Numbered from the stretch's first letter, positions 1 to 9,761 are shown. The stretch is DNA of 64,000 nucleotides from Pseudomonas poae (GCF_001439785.1 NZ_JYLI01000005.1:62001-126000); one strand, 5' to 3'. Program-made: numbers and translations. The notes: generated from the sequence alone by a model not told the origin.

Positions 1-1
1 C

Positions 2-271
2 GTCGAGGCGGCCATCGAGGCGTCCCGCATGCGTCTGCGTCCGATCATCATGACCTCCATGGCGTTCATCCTCGGCGTGCTGCCGCTGGCGATCTCCTCG
101 GGCGCAGGTTCAGGCAGCCAACATGCCATCGGTACCGGCGTGATCGGCGGTATGATCACCGCCACCGTGCTGGCGATCTTCTGGGTGCCACTGTTCTTCG
201 CAACCGTGTCGGCCATCGGCAAGCGCAAAAAGACTGAAACCACGCAAACTTCTAACGAGGCTGGCCAATGA
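2..271 (+). CDS. RND multidrug efflux transporter, inner-membrane pump (C-terminal 89 residues)
   Basis: This is the end of a proton-driven RND pump of the MexB/TtgB/EmhB type; the rest lies before the window. The frame is open from base 2 and begins inside the conserved segment [18 protein letters not shown]. That segment precedes the last transmembrane helices of the HAE1 family and is followed by the [19 protein letters not shown] stretch. A final membrane helix and a short basic tail follow. The stop codon overlaps the start of the outer-membrane channel gene by 4 bases (ATGA), so the two are translationally coupled in a standard efflux operon. The specific pump name cannot be fixed from this fragment. 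Confidence 0.93.
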   Translation, partial: VEAAIEASRMRLRPIIMTSMAFILGVLPLAISSGAGSGSQHAIGTGVIGGMITATVLAIFWVPLFFATVSAIGKRKKTETTQTSNEAGQ

Positions 272-1725
272 GCAAGTCGCTACTTTCCCTAGCCGTCACC
301 GCCTTCGTGCTCAGTGGCTGCTCGCTGATACCTGACTATCAGCGCCCCGAAGCGCCGGTGGCCGCGCAGTACCCGCAGGGGCCGGCGTATTCGTCGGCCC
401 AGGCGCCGGGCCAGGCCGCTGCCGAACAGGGCTGGAAGCAGTTTTTCCATGACCCTGCCCTGCAGCAGCTGATCCAGACCGCACTGGTGAACAACCGCGA
501 CCTGCGCGTCGCGGCGCTGAACATCGACGCGTACGCCGCGCAGTACCGCATCCAGCGTGCCGACCTGTTCCCGGCCGTGTCGGCCAACGGCGCCGGCAGC
601 CGCCAGCGCACCCCGGCACGCATGTCGCAGACCGGTCAATCGGGCATCACCAGCCAGTACTCGGCCACCCTCGGGATCAGTTCCTACGAGCTGGACCTGT
701 TCGGCCGTGTGCGCAGCCTGAGTGAAGAGGCCCTGCAAAAGTACTTCGCCACCGAAGAAGCACGGCGCAGTACGCAGATCAGCCTGGTGGCCAGCGTGGC
801 CAACGCCTACCTGACCTGGCAGGCCGACAAGGAACTGCTCAAGCTCACCCAGGACACCCTGGGCGCGTTCGAACAGAGCTTCAAGCTCACCTCGCGCAGC
901 AGCGAAGTCGGCGTGGCCTCGGCCCTCGACCTGAGCCAGGCACGCACCTCGGTGGAAAATGCCCGGGTGCAACTGGCGCGCTACACACGCCAGGTGGCCC
1001 AGGACGAAAACAGCCTGACCCTGCTGCTGGGCACCGGCCTGCCGGCGAATATCGCCAGCAAGCCACTGTCTGATGACCTGCTCGCCGAAGTGCCGGCCGG
1101 GTTGCCCTCCGACCTGCTGCAACGACGTCCCGACATCGTGCAGGCCGAGTACAACCTCAAGGCGGCCAACGCCAATATCGGCGCCGCCCGCGCGGCGTTT
1201 TTCCCGAGCATCAGCCTGACGGCCAATGCCGGCACCCTGAGCCCGGACCTGGGTGGCCTGTTCAAGGGCGGCTCGGGCAGCTGGTCGTTTGCCCCGCAGA
1301 TCAACATCCCGATCTTCAATGCCGGCAGCCTGCGCGCCAGCCTGGACTACTCGAAGATCCAGAAAGAAATCAACGTGGCCAACTACGAGAAGGCTATCCA
1401 GACCGGCTTCCAGGAAGTTTCCGACGGCCTCGCCGCGCGTGAAACCTACAAGCAGCAACTGGACGCCCAGCGCGGCTTCGTCGCGGCCAACCAGGATTAC
1501 TACCGCCTGGCCGAACGTCGCTACCGCATTGGCGTGGACAGCAACCTGACCTTCCTCGACGCCCAGCGCCAACTGTTCAGTGCCCAGCAATCGCTGATCA
1601 CCGACCGCCTGGCGCAGCTCACCAGCGAGGTCAACCTGTACAAGGCCCTCGGCGGTGGCTGGAATGCGCAGACTGCGCAGAACGAGCCGGTGAAAGAAGA
1701 CGCGCCGAAGTTGAAGTTGTTCTGA
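268..1725 (+). CDS. Outer-membrane efflux channel lipoprotein (OprM/TtgC/EmhC family)
   Basis: A 485-residue outer-membrane factor that forms the trimeric exit duct of the RND pump encoded just upstream. Residues 1-18 are a lipoprotein signal with lipobox VLSGC, making Cys18 the likely lipid anchor. Two TolC-type outer_membrane_efflux repeats follow. The second contains the typical [20 protein letters not shown] segment near residues 285-305 and ends with a helix containing [18 protein letters not shown]. Length matches the family. It overlaps the pump gene by 4 bases and is followed 20 bases later by a strong terminator, so it is the last gene of the operon. Confidence 0.95.
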   Translation: MSKSLLSLAVTAFVLSGCSLIPDYQRPEAPVAAQYPQGPAYSSAQAPGQAAAEQGWKQFFHDPALQQLIQTALVNNRDLRVAALNIDAYAAQYRIQRADLFPAVSANGAGSRQRTPARMSQTGQSGITSQYSATLGISSYELDLFGRVRSLSEEALQKYFATEEARRSTQISLVASVANAYLTWQADKELLKLTQDTLGAFEQSFKLTSRSSEVGVASALDLSQARTSVENARVQLARYTRQVAQDENSLTLLLGTGLPANIASKPLSDDLLAEVPAGLPSDLLQRRPDIVQAEYNLKAANANIGAARAAFFPSISLTANAGTLSPDLGGLFKGGSGSWSFAPQINIPIFNAGSLRASLDYSKIQKEINVANYEKAIQTGFQEVSDGLAARETYKQQLDAQRGFVAANQDYYRLAERRYRIGVDSNLTFLDAQRQLFSAQQSLITDRLAQLTSEVNLYKALGGGWNAQTAQNEPVKEDAPKLKLF

Positions 1726-1742
1726 CAGCCTGGGTGTAAATC

Positions 1743-1776
1743 AAAAACCGCTTCCGTCACCGGAAGCGGTTTTTTT
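1743..1776 (+). terminator. Rho-independent terminator of the efflux operon
   Basis: A 12-bp stem (AAACCGCTTCCG paired with CGGAAGCGGTTT) with a 4-base loop TCAC runs into a T tract. It lies about 20 bases after the channel gene stop. Confidence 0.92.
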
Positions 1777-1882
1777 ATGCGCGCAATGTGCTGGCGGCAA
1801 ATCCGGCGTCTTGCGTTCCGTTCAACCTTTCGGGGTAATATCTGTCACAGATTCTTACAGACCACAGAGGGAGCTTGTCGTA

Positions 1883-3580
1883 ATGATCGTAGGAATCGAC
1901 CTGGGCACCACCAACAGCCTCGCCGCCGTCTGGCGCGGCGATGCCACCGAGCTGGTACCCAACGCCCTTGGCCAACTGCTGACACCCAGTGTGGTCGGGC
2001 TCGATGATCAGGGCCGCGTGCTGGTCGGCCAGGCCGCCAGGGAGCGCCTGCACACGCACCCGCACCTGACCACATCGCTGTTCAAGCGCTACATGGGCAG
2101 TGCCACCGAGGTACGCCTCGGTGACCGCACCTTTCGGCCCGAAGAACTCTCGGCGCTGGTGCTCAAAAGCCTCAAGGAAGACATCGAGCGCAGCTACGGT
2201 GAAGCCGTCACCGAAGCGGTGATCAGCGTGCCCGCCTACTTCAGCGACGGCCAGCGCAAAGCCACGCGCATCGCCGGGGAGCTGGCGGGCCTCAACGTTG
2301 AAAAACTGATCAATGAACCCACCGCTGCCGCCCTGGCTTATGGCCTGCACCAGCGCGACAAGGAAACCTCGTTCCTGGTGTTCGACCTCGGCGGCGGCAC
2401 GTTCGACGTGTCGATCATCGAGCTGTTTGACGGCGTGATGGAAGTGCGCGCCAGCGCCGGTGACAACTTTTTGGGCGGCGAGGACTTCGACACGCTGCTG
2501 CTGGATCACTTCGTCGACAGCCAGCGCAATGCCGAGGATTTCCCGCCCACCAGCAGCGTGCTGCACGCACTGCGCCGCGAAGCCGAGCGTGTGCGCAAAG
2601 CCCTCGGCCAGGACGACAGCGCCGACTTCACCCTGCGCGTCGACGGCCGGCAATGGGTAACAACCATCACCCAGGCCGAACTCGCCAGGCTCTATGCACC
2701 GCTGCTCGAACGCCTGCGCGCGCCGATTGAACGTGCCCTGCGCGACGCACGCATTCGGGTGGGTGATCTGGATGAGATTCTGCTGGTCGGCGGCACCACG
2801 CGCATGCCGCTGGTGCGCAAACTCGCCGCGGGGCTGTTCGGCCGCTTCCCTTCCATCAGCCTCGATCCGGACCAGGTGGTCGCCCATGGTGCGGCGATCC
2901 AGGCAGCGCTCAAGGCGCGTTCGGCGGCCCTGGAAGAAGTGGTGCTGACTGACGTGTGCCCTTACACCCTGGGGATCGAGACAGCCAACCAATATGGCAA
3001 CCACATCGAGAACGGCCACTACCTGCCGTTGATCGAACGCAACAGCAGCGTGCCGGTGAGTCGGGTCAAAAGCGTGTTTACGCTCTCCGACGACCAGACT
3101 CGCGTGCTGCTGAAAATCTACCAGGGCGAAAGCCGCCTGGTGAAAGACAACATCGAGCTGGGCCAGCTGGAAATTCCAGTGCCCAAGCGCAAAGCGGGCG
3201 AAGTCTCGCTGGACGTGCGTTTTACCTACGACAACAACGGGTTGCTCGAAGCCCAGGTGAACATCCCGCTCACCGGTGAACAACACTCGCTGGTGATCGA
3301 GAACAACCCCGGTGTGCTCAGCCCACAGGAGATCCAGCAACGCCTGCAGGCGCTGGCCCTGTTGAAGATTCACCCGCGCGACCAGCAGGTCAATACCGTG
3401 CTCACGGCCCGCCTCGAACGCCTCTATCAGGAAAGCCTCGGCGAGCTGCGTGAGCAACTGGGACACTGGGCGGCGCAGTTCCAGCAGGTGCTCGACAGTC
3501 AGGACGAACGCAGCATCCGTGAGGCGCGCAGCGAACTGACCCGTCAACTTGAACAGCTCGATAACGGGTTCTGGCGCTGA
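1883..3580 (+). CDS. hscC: Hsp70-family chaperone of the HscC type
   Basis: A 565-residue Hsp70 homologue, shorter than DnaK (about 640) and close to E. coli HscC (about 556). The ATPase domain has phosphate-1 motif GIDLGTTNS (residues 3-11), phosphate-2 motif [10 protein letters not shown] (about 168-177) and adenosine motif [11 protein letters not shown] (about 298-308). A substrate-binding beta domain starts near 350 and a short charged helical lid ends the protein without a DnaK-type EEVD-like tail. The start at 1883 is chosen because the motif begins there and GAGGGA lies upstream; an open extension to 1811 has no homology. A J-like membrane partner follows 12 bases downstream, as in E. 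coli hscC loci. Client proteins are unknown. Confidence 0.9.
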   Translation: MIVGIDLGTTNSLAAVWRGDATELVPNALGQLLTPSVVGLDDQGRVLVGQAARERLHTHPHLTTSLFKRYMGSATEVRLGDRTFRPEELSALVLKSLKEDIERSYGEAVTEAVISVPAYFSDGQRKATRIAGELAGLNVEKLINEPTAAALAYGLHQRDKETSFLVFDLGGGTFDVSIIELFDGVMEVRASAGDNFLGGEDFDTLLLDHFVDSQRNAEDFPPTSSVLHALRREAERVRKALGQDDSADFTLRVDGRQWVTTITQAELARLYAPLLERLRAPIERALRDARIRVGDLDEILLVGGTTRMPLVRKLAAGLFGRFPSISLDPDQVVAHGAAIQAALKARSAALEEVVLTDVCPYTLGIETANQYGNHIENGHYLPLIERNSSVPVSRVKSVFTLSDDQTRVLLKIYQGESRLVKDNIELGQLEIPVPKRKAGEVSLDVRFTYDNNGLLEAQVNIPLTGEQHSLVIENNPGVLSPQEIQQRLQALALLKIHPRDQQVNTVLTARLERLYQESLGELREQLGHWAAQFQQVLDSQDERSIREARSELTRQLEQLDNGFWR

Positions 3581-3592
3581 GGACGATTGCAC

Positions 3593-5209
3593 ATGGACGG
3601 CTGGACACTATTGCAACTGGCGGACGACGCCGAAGAACGCACGATCAAGCGCACCTACGCGCGGCTGCTCAAGGGGTGCCGTCCGGACGATGACCCCGAG
3701 GGCTTTCAGCGCCTGCGCGAAGCCTATGAACACTGCCTGAATGAAGCGCGCTGGCGCGCCGATCACGAAGACGACGGCCCCGCCGCCGCTATGCCCGTGA
3801 CCGAGGCCATCAGCGCCAGCCTCGACGACCCGGCTGAGTGGATGCAGGTGCGACCGCTTGAACCTGCACCCTTCGAGCCGCCCGCGCCAAACCCGGCGCT
3901 GGCACTGGTCGCGGGTCTGAACGCCGACAATCTCGATGAACGCTGGGCCCAAGCTCAACAGCATCTGTGCACCGAGGCATTCCAGGCCGCCCTGCTGCGT
4001 CATTGCTTTGAAGCCCCGGGCGAACGCACCGCAATCGCGCGTTGGGCCGTGCAGCACCTGGAATGGCTGACACCCTGGCAACAGGTAGCCATGACGTCCT
4101 GGCAGCACGAAGCGCTCAGCAACGAGTTGCTGCAAGCCTACCGCATGGCCCTGGAGGAACAGCTGGAGCAAAAGGCCGAGCGTGAATTCGTCACCCATCT
4201 GAGGCAGTTCAACAGCCAGGCATGGCTGCAGGTGTTCGACCTGCAGCAGCACTGGCAACGCATGATCCTCCAGTTGCTTTACAACACCCAGTGGAGCGTG
4301 CCGATGTTCGAGCGCGTGTGCCAGACCTTCGGCTGGGATGACCAGAAAGGTGTGTTTCCGGAACCGGCGTGGATGTGGCGTAGCCTGGTGTCGCGTTGTG
4401 AGCAGGAGACTTTTTACGAGCATCTGCAAGACAAGGCCCAGGATAAGCGGCGCATGTCAGCCGATGCCCTGGCCGCCCGATTGTTGCTCACGCCGATGAC
4501 GGCGACGCAACACAAACGCATGATCGACGGGTTTGGCGAAAACGAGTGGAACGCCTGTCAGCACCTGGCAGACACCCTGACCTGGCGCTATCCGCAACTG
4601 GTCGAACGCCTGCATCAAAACGACCTGTATTTCTGGCGAAAATTCGTGCCACGGCCGATCTACACCCAGGTGTTTATCCGGCTATGGGCAGTCTTCGCAC
4701 TGGGCATGGGCCTGAGCATTGCCCACGACACACCGAACACGTTGGACTTGATGTCCGTGTTCATCCTCCTGTTGATGTCGTTGGCACCGGCCATTGTTGG
4801 ATTTCGCGTCACCCAATTCTGGGCGAGCATGAGTTCGGTATACAGGGTGCAGGATATATGGCTGACCCAGTACCTGATTCCCAAGCGATTCAACCCCAAC
4901 GACTACTGGCTAGTGATACGCCATGGAGTGCCGCAGGTGATCATGCTCATAGCCTGCGGCCTGATGCTCGGCGTGCTGGGAGCGGTCACCTATGCCGGCT
5001 CGCTACTGATCAACCTGCTGCACAAAAAACGCATCGGCCACATGAGCCAACGATTCAGCGAAGGCTGGCCCTGGCTGAACGGTCTGCACTGGGCATTCTG
5101 GAGCCCGTTGCAAGTGGGGTTTCTAGTGGCGATGGTAGCGCTGATCATTGCCGCCCAGCATTACCTGCCGGCGGTGCCCTGGACCCACTTCAACCCGCCC
5201 AAGCCTTAA
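3593..5209 (+). CDS. Membrane-anchored J-like co-chaperone, probable HscC partner (DjlB/DjlC type)
   Basis: A 538-residue protein with an N-terminal J-like domain (residues 1-50: helix I WTLLQLADDA, helix II TIKRTYARLLKG, helix III FQRLREAYEH). The loop between helices II and III reads RPDDDPEGF, so the invariant His of the HPD motif is Arg. A long soluble helical region follows, then hydrophobic segments near residues 360-420 (two), 446-470 and 508-525. It starts 12 bases after hscC, with GAGGA 9 bases before the ATG; an in-frame TTG 6 bases earlier would be too close to this site. The context implies that it tethers or stimulates HscC at the inner membrane. Function is inferred from pairing and domain layout. 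Confidence 0.8.
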   Translation: MDGWTLLQLADDAEERTIKRTYARLLKGCRPDDDPEGFQRLREAYEHCLNEARWRADHEDDGPAAAMPVTEAISASLDDPAEWMQVRPLEPAPFEPPAPNPALALVAGLNADNLDERWAQAQQHLCTEAFQAALLRHCFEAPGERTAIARWAVQHLEWLTPWQQVAMTSWQHEALSNELLQAYRMALEEQLEQKAEREFVTHLRQFNSQAWLQVFDLQQHWQRMILQLLYNTQWSVPMFERVCQTFGWDDQKGVFPEPAWMWRSLVSRCEQETFYEHLQDKAQDKRRMSADALAARLLLTPMTATQHKRMIDGFGENEWNACQHLADTLTWRYPQLVERLHQNDLYFWRKFVPRPIYTQVFIRLWAVFALGMGLSIAHDTPNTLDLMSVFILLLMSLAPAIVGFRVTQFWASMSSVYRVQDIWLTQYLIPKRFNPNDYWLVIRHGVPQVIMLIACGLMLGVLGAVTYAGSLLINLLHKKRIGHMSQRFSEGWPWLNGLHWAFWSPLQVGFLVAMVALIIAAQHYLPAVPWTHFNPPKP

Positions 5210-5348
5210 TCACAAAAGCCGGGCCTGGCGCCCGGCAACTTGCGTTCGATCATCGCCCACAACCCGCCCTGCCCCACTTTCATCGCTCCCGCCCCGCCCC
5301 GCACCATGCGCGCACCTGCATAACCCCAATAACAACAGGTCCTACGCC

Positions 5349-6599
5349 ATGAGCACATTTCGCCCGCGCCAGCTATTGCTGGCAACCGCTGTCGCAAGTC
5401 TTGCCCTGCCCGTCTGCGCCGAGGAGCACGGCTTTTTCGAAGACGCCAGCGCCAACCTCAACGTGCGCAATTTCTTCTTCAACCGCAATTTCACCAACCC
5501 GACCAAGGCCCAGGGCGGCGCGCAGGAGTGGACGCAGAGTTTCATCCTCGACGCCCGCTCCGGCTTTACCCAGGGCACGGTAGGCTTTGGCGTGGATGTG
5601 CTGGGCCTGTACTCGCTCAAGCTCGATGGCGGACGCGGTACTGGTGGCACTCAGTTGCTGCCGCTGGACCGTGATGGCCGTCCGGCGGACGACTTCGGGC
5701 GCCTGGGCGTGGCGTTCAAGGCGCGCCTTTCCAAAACCGAACTGAAGGTCGGCGAATGGATGCCGGTGCTGCCGATCCTGCGCGCCGACGATGGCCGCTC
5801 CCTGCCGCAGACCCTGCGGGGCGGGCAGATCACCTCCAAGGAAATCGACGGCCTGACCCTGTATGGCGGCCAGTTCCGCGCCAACAGCCCGCGTGACGAC
5901 AGCAGCATGACTGACCTGTCGATGGTCGGCAGAACCGCGTTCACCTCCGACCGCTTCAACTTCCAGGGCGGCGAATACGCCTTCAACGACAAACGCACTC
6001 AGGTCGGCCTTTGGAATGCCCAGCTCAAGGACATCTACAGCCAGCAGTTCATCAACCTGATCCACAGCCAGCCCTTGGGCGACTGGACCCTGGGCGCCAA
6101 CCTCGGGTTCTTCTACGGCACCGACGACGGCAGCGCCCGCGCCGGCAAGCTGGACAACAAGACCTGGTCCGGCCTGTTTTCCGCACGCTACGGCGGCAAC
6201 ACTTTCTATGTGGGCCTGCAAAAACTCAGCGGCAACAGCCAATGGATGCGCGTCAACGGCACCAGCGGCGGCACCCTGGCCAACGACAGCTACAACTCGA
6301 GCTACGACAACGCCGAGGAAAAATCCTGGCAGGTGCGCCACGACTACAACTTTGCCGCCCTCGGCGTGCCAGGGCTGACCTTGATGAACCGCTATATCAG
6401 CGGCAGCAATGTGCATACCGGCAGCGTGACGGATGGCAAGGAATGGGGCCGAGAAAGCGAACTGGGCTACACCGTGCAAAGCGGCAGCTTGAAAAACCTG
6501 ACGATGCGCTGGCGCAACTCCAGCATGCGGCGCGACTACAGCAACAATGAGTTCGACGAAAACCGCTTGATTGTCAGCTATCCCATCAGCCTGTTGTAA
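5349..6599 (+). CDS. OprD-family outer-membrane porin
   Basis: A 416-residue substrate-specific porin of the OprD family, which takes up basic amino acids, peptides or aromatic acids in pseudomonads. Residues 1-24 form a signal peptide ending VCA|EE. The mature start FFEDASANLNVRNFFFNRNF and the later QEWTQSFILDARSGFTQGTVGFGVD are family hallmarks, and the end SYPISLL carries the hydrophobic C-terminal strand. I chose the ATG at 5349 because upstream in-frame sequence is not porin-like. It is a single gene between the hscC pair and the RTX protease, closed by its own terminator. The substrate cannot be read from sequence; the pca genes 3 kb away make an aromatic acid possible but unproven. 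Confidence 0.9.
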   Translation: MSTFRPRQLLLATAVASLALPVCAEEHGFFEDASANLNVRNFFFNRNFTNPTKAQGGAQEWTQSFILDARSGFTQGTVGFGVDVLGLYSLKLDGGRGTGGTQLLPLDRDGRPADDFGRLGVAFKARLSKTELKVGEWMPVLPILRADDGRSLPQTLRGGQITSKEIDGLTLYGGQFRANSPRDDSSMTDLSMVGRTAFTSDRFNFQGGEYAFNDKRTQVGLWNAQLKDIYSQQFINLIHSQPLGDWTLGANLGFFYGTDDGSARAGKLDNKTWSGLFSARYGGNTFYVGLQKLSGNSQWMRVNGTSGGTLANDSYNSSYDNAEEKSWQVRHDYNFAALGVPGLTLMNRYISGSNVHTGSVTDGKEWGRESELGYTVQSGSLKNLTMRWRNSSMRRDYSNNEFDENRLIVSYPISLL

Positions 6600-6609
6600 C
6601 GCCCCCGGC

Positions 6610-6644
6610 AACAGCCACGAGCCGATGGGTCGTGGCTGTTTTTG
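6610..6644 (+). terminator. Rho-independent terminator after the porin gene
   Basis: An inverted repeat ACAGCCACGA / TCGTGGCTGT encloses a short loop and is followed by five T residues. It lies about 12 bases after the porin stop codon. Confidence 0.88.
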
Positions 6645-6756
6645 TAGCAACTTGGCTCATTTAAGGCATGAACGTTTCCCTGCGCTGGCACGACTGAAGA
6701 GCAGGCGTCGTAAGGCGGCGCTGCACATCACCTTATCCGACATACAGGTACAGGCC

Positions 6757-8220
6757 ATGACTACAGTCACTTCTTCTCACAACCACGCCATGGCGCCCGG
6801 ACAACCGCCGTCCGGCCCCCCGCGTGTCAAGACCCGCACCAAGGTGCTGGTGGATGATGGAAATCTGCGCGCCAGTCAGGCACTCACCCAGGGCCTGAAA
6901 AACCCTGAGCGTCCAGAGACACTGGCGAATGTTCTGTTCCTCGAAACAGGTAAACGCGCCGACCGGATTCATATCAGCCAACGCCCTGATGGCCAGCTGT
7001 ACGCTCAGGTAAATGGTCGTGACTACGTCCTCGACACTCCAGACGGCCGCTCAAATATCCCGACTCTGCTTCACCTGAAGTCCGGAGCGGGCGACGACCG
7101 TATTACCGTCGCCCCCAACGTCAACCTGCTTATCGAAATCGACGCTGAAGACGGCAATGACGTGATTCAGGCGGGCGGCGGCAAAACCAGCGTGTATGGC
7201 GGCCGTGGCGATGATGACATTACCCTCGGCAGCGACACCGGCTACGCCGAAGGCAATGACGGCAACGACATACTCAAAGGGGGCCGGGGCCACGCGGTGA
7301 TGTACGGCAATGCTGGCAATGATCGCTTGTACGCAGGCAGCGGGCCTGCCAACAAACAGAGCCACCTCGATGGCGGTGCCGGCAATGACCAGCTGTACGC
7401 AGGCAACGGGCACACGGTGCTCAACGGCGGCCTGGGTGACGACCTGCTGGTGGGCCATGACCGCACCACGTTTTACTCAGGGCAAGGGCGCAACACCCTG
7501 TGCGCGAATGCGATCAAGGCGCGCATCCATGTACAGGCGACAGCTCGCCTGATCGGCACACAAGGCTCAACGCTCACCCCCATGACGCTGACCGACGCGG
7601 GCCGAAAAGCCTTCAGCATCCAGGGGCCACCCGACTTCATTGCGCGAGTCGAAGACGATCTGACCTTGCTTCGCGCATCGCCACAAGGGCAAAAAATGCT
7701 GAAAGCGCTTGATGAGATGGCCGTGAAAAATGGCGGTCCAGTTCTCATCGTGCCCAGTAATCGTGGCAACTCCTATCTCTTCTGGAGCACCGAGCTGCAA
7801 CACCTTGAGCAGAACAATCAGGTTCCAGCTGAACGCACCGACCCCAAGTGGGGCTACCTGAAGGATGGGGTACCGGGTTCACGGGCCGACAAAGGCACGA
7901 TTTTCTACAACCCGGCCGCGGTTTACGGGACGGATCCGTTGTTCTTGCCGCTCAACCAGCTTTTCCATGAAATGGCGCACGCCTGGAATGGCGCCAACGG
8001 CACCTTCCTGCCAGGTGCGAGCGTGCCGACCCGCGATCAACCCGAGCGCCCAGGCCCACCCAACAGTGAACTGCAAGCCGTCGGCCTGGTGAGCAACGCG
8101 CCGCCCTTCGACTTCGACAACGACCCCAACACCCCTCCCACTTCAACCAACCCCGCGCCGTTTACCGAAAACACATTGAATGCAGAAATGGGCCTGCTCC
8201 TGCGAACCCGTTACGCCTGA
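6757..8220 (+). CDS. RTX-like repeat protein with C-terminal M91-type zinc metallopeptidase domain
   Basis: A 487-residue protein with no signal peptide. Residues about 110-245 hold Gly/Asp-rich nonapeptide-like repeats (GAGDDRI, GGRGDDDI, GNDGNDIL, GNAGNDRL, GGAGNDQL, GGLGDDLL), the pattern of calcium-binding RTX beta rolls. The C-terminal third carries the zinc motif HEMAH (His404, Glu405, His408) in a setting (TIFYNPA, FHEMAHAWNG, NSELQAVG) like peptidase family M91, the NleD/HopH1/HopAP1 effector proteases. The N-terminal 100 residues are polar and unrecognised. No secretion, chaperone or immunity gene adjoins it, so export route and target are unknown. Start chosen at ATG 6757; the in-frame region before it is non-coding in character. 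Confidence 0.75.
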   Translation: MTTVTSSHNHAMAPGQPPSGPPRVKTRTKVLVDDGNLRASQALTQGLKNPERPETLANVLFLETGKRADRIHISQRPDGQLYAQVNGRDYVLDTPDGRSNIPTLLHLKSGAGDDRITVAPNVNLLIEIDAEDGNDVIQAGGGKTSVYGGRGDDDITLGSDTGYAEGNDGNDILKGGRGHAVMYGNAGNDRLYAGSGPANKQSHLDGGAGNDQLYAGNGHTVLNGGLGDDLLVGHDRTTFYSGQGRNTLCANAIKARIHVQATARLIGTQGSTLTPMTLTDAGRKAFSIQGPPDFIARVEDDLTLLRASPQGQKMLKALDEMAVKNGGPVLIVPSNRGNSYLFWSTELQHLEQNNQVPAERTDPKWGYLKDGVPGSRADKGTIFYNPAAVYGTDPLFLPLNQLFHEMAHAWNGANGTFLPGASVPTRDQPERPGPPNSELQAVGLVSNAPPFDFDNDPNTPPTSTNPAPFTENTLNAEMGLLLRTRYA

Positions 8221-8348
8221 ATCTGAATCGCCCCGCCAGACGGCCATTTATACCGGTGATCGCGGCGTGTGCATGCTGTATCGTGCACGCGCCCTCACCC
8301 GGCACATGGACCTCAACGACACGGACGCCTACCTCTTCGAAGGCCGCC

Positions 8349-9233
8349 ATGAAATACCTCATTGTCCTTTTGTCGGTTCTGCTCAGCGGCTGTATCGGCC
8401 AGCCCATCGCCTTGACGCCACAGACCGCGCAGCGTTTGCAGGCCCAGGCGCCGATCCGCTTTTTAATCACTTTCGATGACGGTCCCAGCGCCTCGGGCTA
8501 CAACAACCCGAGCCGTTCAGTGCTGGCTGATCTGGCGCATAACCCGATTTTGCCGGGCATCAAGGCGGTGTTTTTCGTGCAGACCGAAGGGGCGCGTTCC
8601 GGCGGCAGTGCCCGCGGGCGCAAAACCATGGTGCGTGAATTTGCCGCCGGGCATGTACTGGGTTTCCACACCGCCACCGCGTTTCACACCAACCACCGCT
8701 GGCTGAGCGATGCCGAACTGGAACGCACCCTCACCCTGGGTGCAGCAGACATCGCCGGGATCACCGGCGCACCGCCCGTGCTGGTGCGCCCGCCGTTCTG
8801 GAACTACGACAAACGTACCTTTGCCGCCTACCAGCGCCATGGCATGAGCGTCTTGCTCACCGACCTGAGTGCCAATGACGGCAAGATCTGGGGCTTCAAC
8901 GCCAGCCCCCGGCGTCGCGCCAACCTCTATCGGCAACTGTCGGTGGTGCGCGAACACATTGCCCTGGGCGAGCTGCCGACGGTGGATGGGGTGATTCCAG
9001 TGGTGGTGACCTTCCATGACATCAACCGCTACACCGCGCGGCACATGCAGGAATATCTGCAGATCCTGCTCGACAGCGCGCGCATCAACGGCATGAACAC
9101 CGCCGCCGAGCCGTTCTACACCGACACCGCCGCCCTGCAACGCGCGGCGCTGAGGCGCACGATCAAGGATGTGAATGCGCCGGTGCACCTGCCAGGTGTG
9201 TGGAATTGGGTGTGGGATGCCGACTCACACTGA
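8349..9233 (+). CDS. Polysaccharide-deacetylase-like lipoprotein
   Basis: A 294-residue protein of the NodB/CE4 fold. Residues 1-15 look like a lipoprotein signal (LLSGC, Cys15). The catalytic-base motif LITFDDGPS is present near residues 38-46, and RPPFWNYD resembles motif 3 of the family. The zinc-histidine motif is atypical: instead of H-S/T-x-x-H the sequence reads GFHTATAFHTNH. Family members de-N-acetylate or de-O-acetylate glycans or peptidoglycan. The ATG at 8349 is preferred because the signal peptide begins there. It stands alone between the protease gene and a REP doublet. The altered motif leaves activity uncertain. Confidence 0.72.
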   Translation: MKYLIVLLSVLLSGCIGQPIALTPQTAQRLQAQAPIRFLITFDDGPSASGYNNPSRSVLADLAHNPILPGIKAVFFVQTEGARSGGSARGRKTMVREFAAGHVLGFHTATAFHTNHRWLSDAELERTLTLGAADIAGITGAPPVLVRPPFWNYDKRTFAAYQRHGMSVLLTDLSANDGKIWGFNASPRRRANLYRQLSVVREHIALGELPTVDGVIPVVVTFHDINRYTARHMQEYLQILLDSARINGMNTAAEPFYTDTAALQRAALRRTIKDVNAPVHLPGVWNWVWDADSH

Positions 9234-9256
9234 CCTTGCAAACACAGGAGGTCTCC

Positions 9257-9341
9257 TGTGGGAGCTGGCTTGCCTGCGATGCAGACACCTTGTTACATCA
9301 GGCACACCGAGTGGATGCCATCGCAGGCAAGCCAGCTCCCA
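9257..9341. repeat. REP doublet (two inverted REP units)
   Basis: The unit TGTGGGAGCTGGCTTGCCTG is followed about 35 bases later by its reverse complement ending GGCAAGCCAGCTCCCA. This is the common P. fluorescens REP/REPIN arrangement. It lies between convergent genes (deacetylase on plus, pcaC on minus), where the hairpin may also limit read-through. Confidence 0.88.
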
Positions 9342-9362
9342 GATTTTGTCGGTATTTCAGAC

Positions 9363-9761
9363 TCAGGCTTGCTGACGTGACTCAACCCCCAACTCATCCC
9401 ACACCGATTCGGCCAGGTGGAACGTCGCATTCGCCGCCGGAATCCCGCAGTAGATCGCGCTCTGCATCAGCACTTCCTTGATCTCGGCACGGGTCACGCC
9501 ATTGCTCGCGGCGGCCCGCAGGTGCAGCTTCAGCTCTTCGCTGCGGTTCATGCCGATCAGCATGGCGATGGTGATCAGGCTGCGGGTATGCCGAGGCAGG
9601 CCCGGGCGGGTCCAGATATCGCCCCAGGCGTGACGGGTGATCATCTCCTGAAACTCGCCGTTGAACTCGGTCAGGGCGTTGAGGCTGCGATCGACATGGG
9701 CATCGCCCAGCACTTCGCGGCGCACCTTGAGGCCCTCGGCATAACGTTGTTTCTCGTCCAC
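9363..9761 (-). CDS. pcaC: 4-carboxymuconolactone decarboxylase
   Basis: A 132-residue enzyme of the AhpD/CMD fold that decarboxylates gamma-carboxymuconolactone to beta-ketoadipate enol-lactone in the protocatechuate branch. Family segments are visible: GDAHVDRSLNALTEFNGEFQ (about 20-40), AWGDIWTRPGL and RSLITIAMLIGMNR in the middle, and VLMQSAIYCGIPAANATFHLA near the C-terminus. Length matches dedicated PcaC proteins. It is the last gene of the minus-strand pca cluster, but a 292-base gap carrying REP repeats separates it from pcaD, so its expression may be partly uncoupled. I see no pcaP after it; a REP doublet and a convergent gene follow. Confidence 0.95.
   Translation of the reverse strand: MDEKQRYAEGLKVRREVLGDAHVDRSLNALTEFNGEFQEMITRHAWGDIWTRPGLPRHTRSLITIAMLIGMNRSEELKLHLRAAASNGVTRAEIKEVLMQSAIYCGIPAANATFHLAESVWDELGVESRQQA

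Noticed and set aside
289..1590. Long open frame (433 codons) on the minus strand opposite the efflux channel gene
   Set aside because: It mirrors the codon phase of a clear OprM-type gene in GC-rich DNA, has no ribosome site and no recognisable domain.
1775..3592. 605-codon open frame opposite hscC
   Set aside because: HscC on the plus strand has intact Hsp70 motifs throughout. The antisense frame is low-complexity His/Gln/Ala-rich, typical of antisense reading.
5217..5240. GC-rich hairpin GCCGGGC / GCCCGGC after the J-like gene
   Set aside because: No T tract on either side, so I could not call it a terminator; it may be incidental to base composition.
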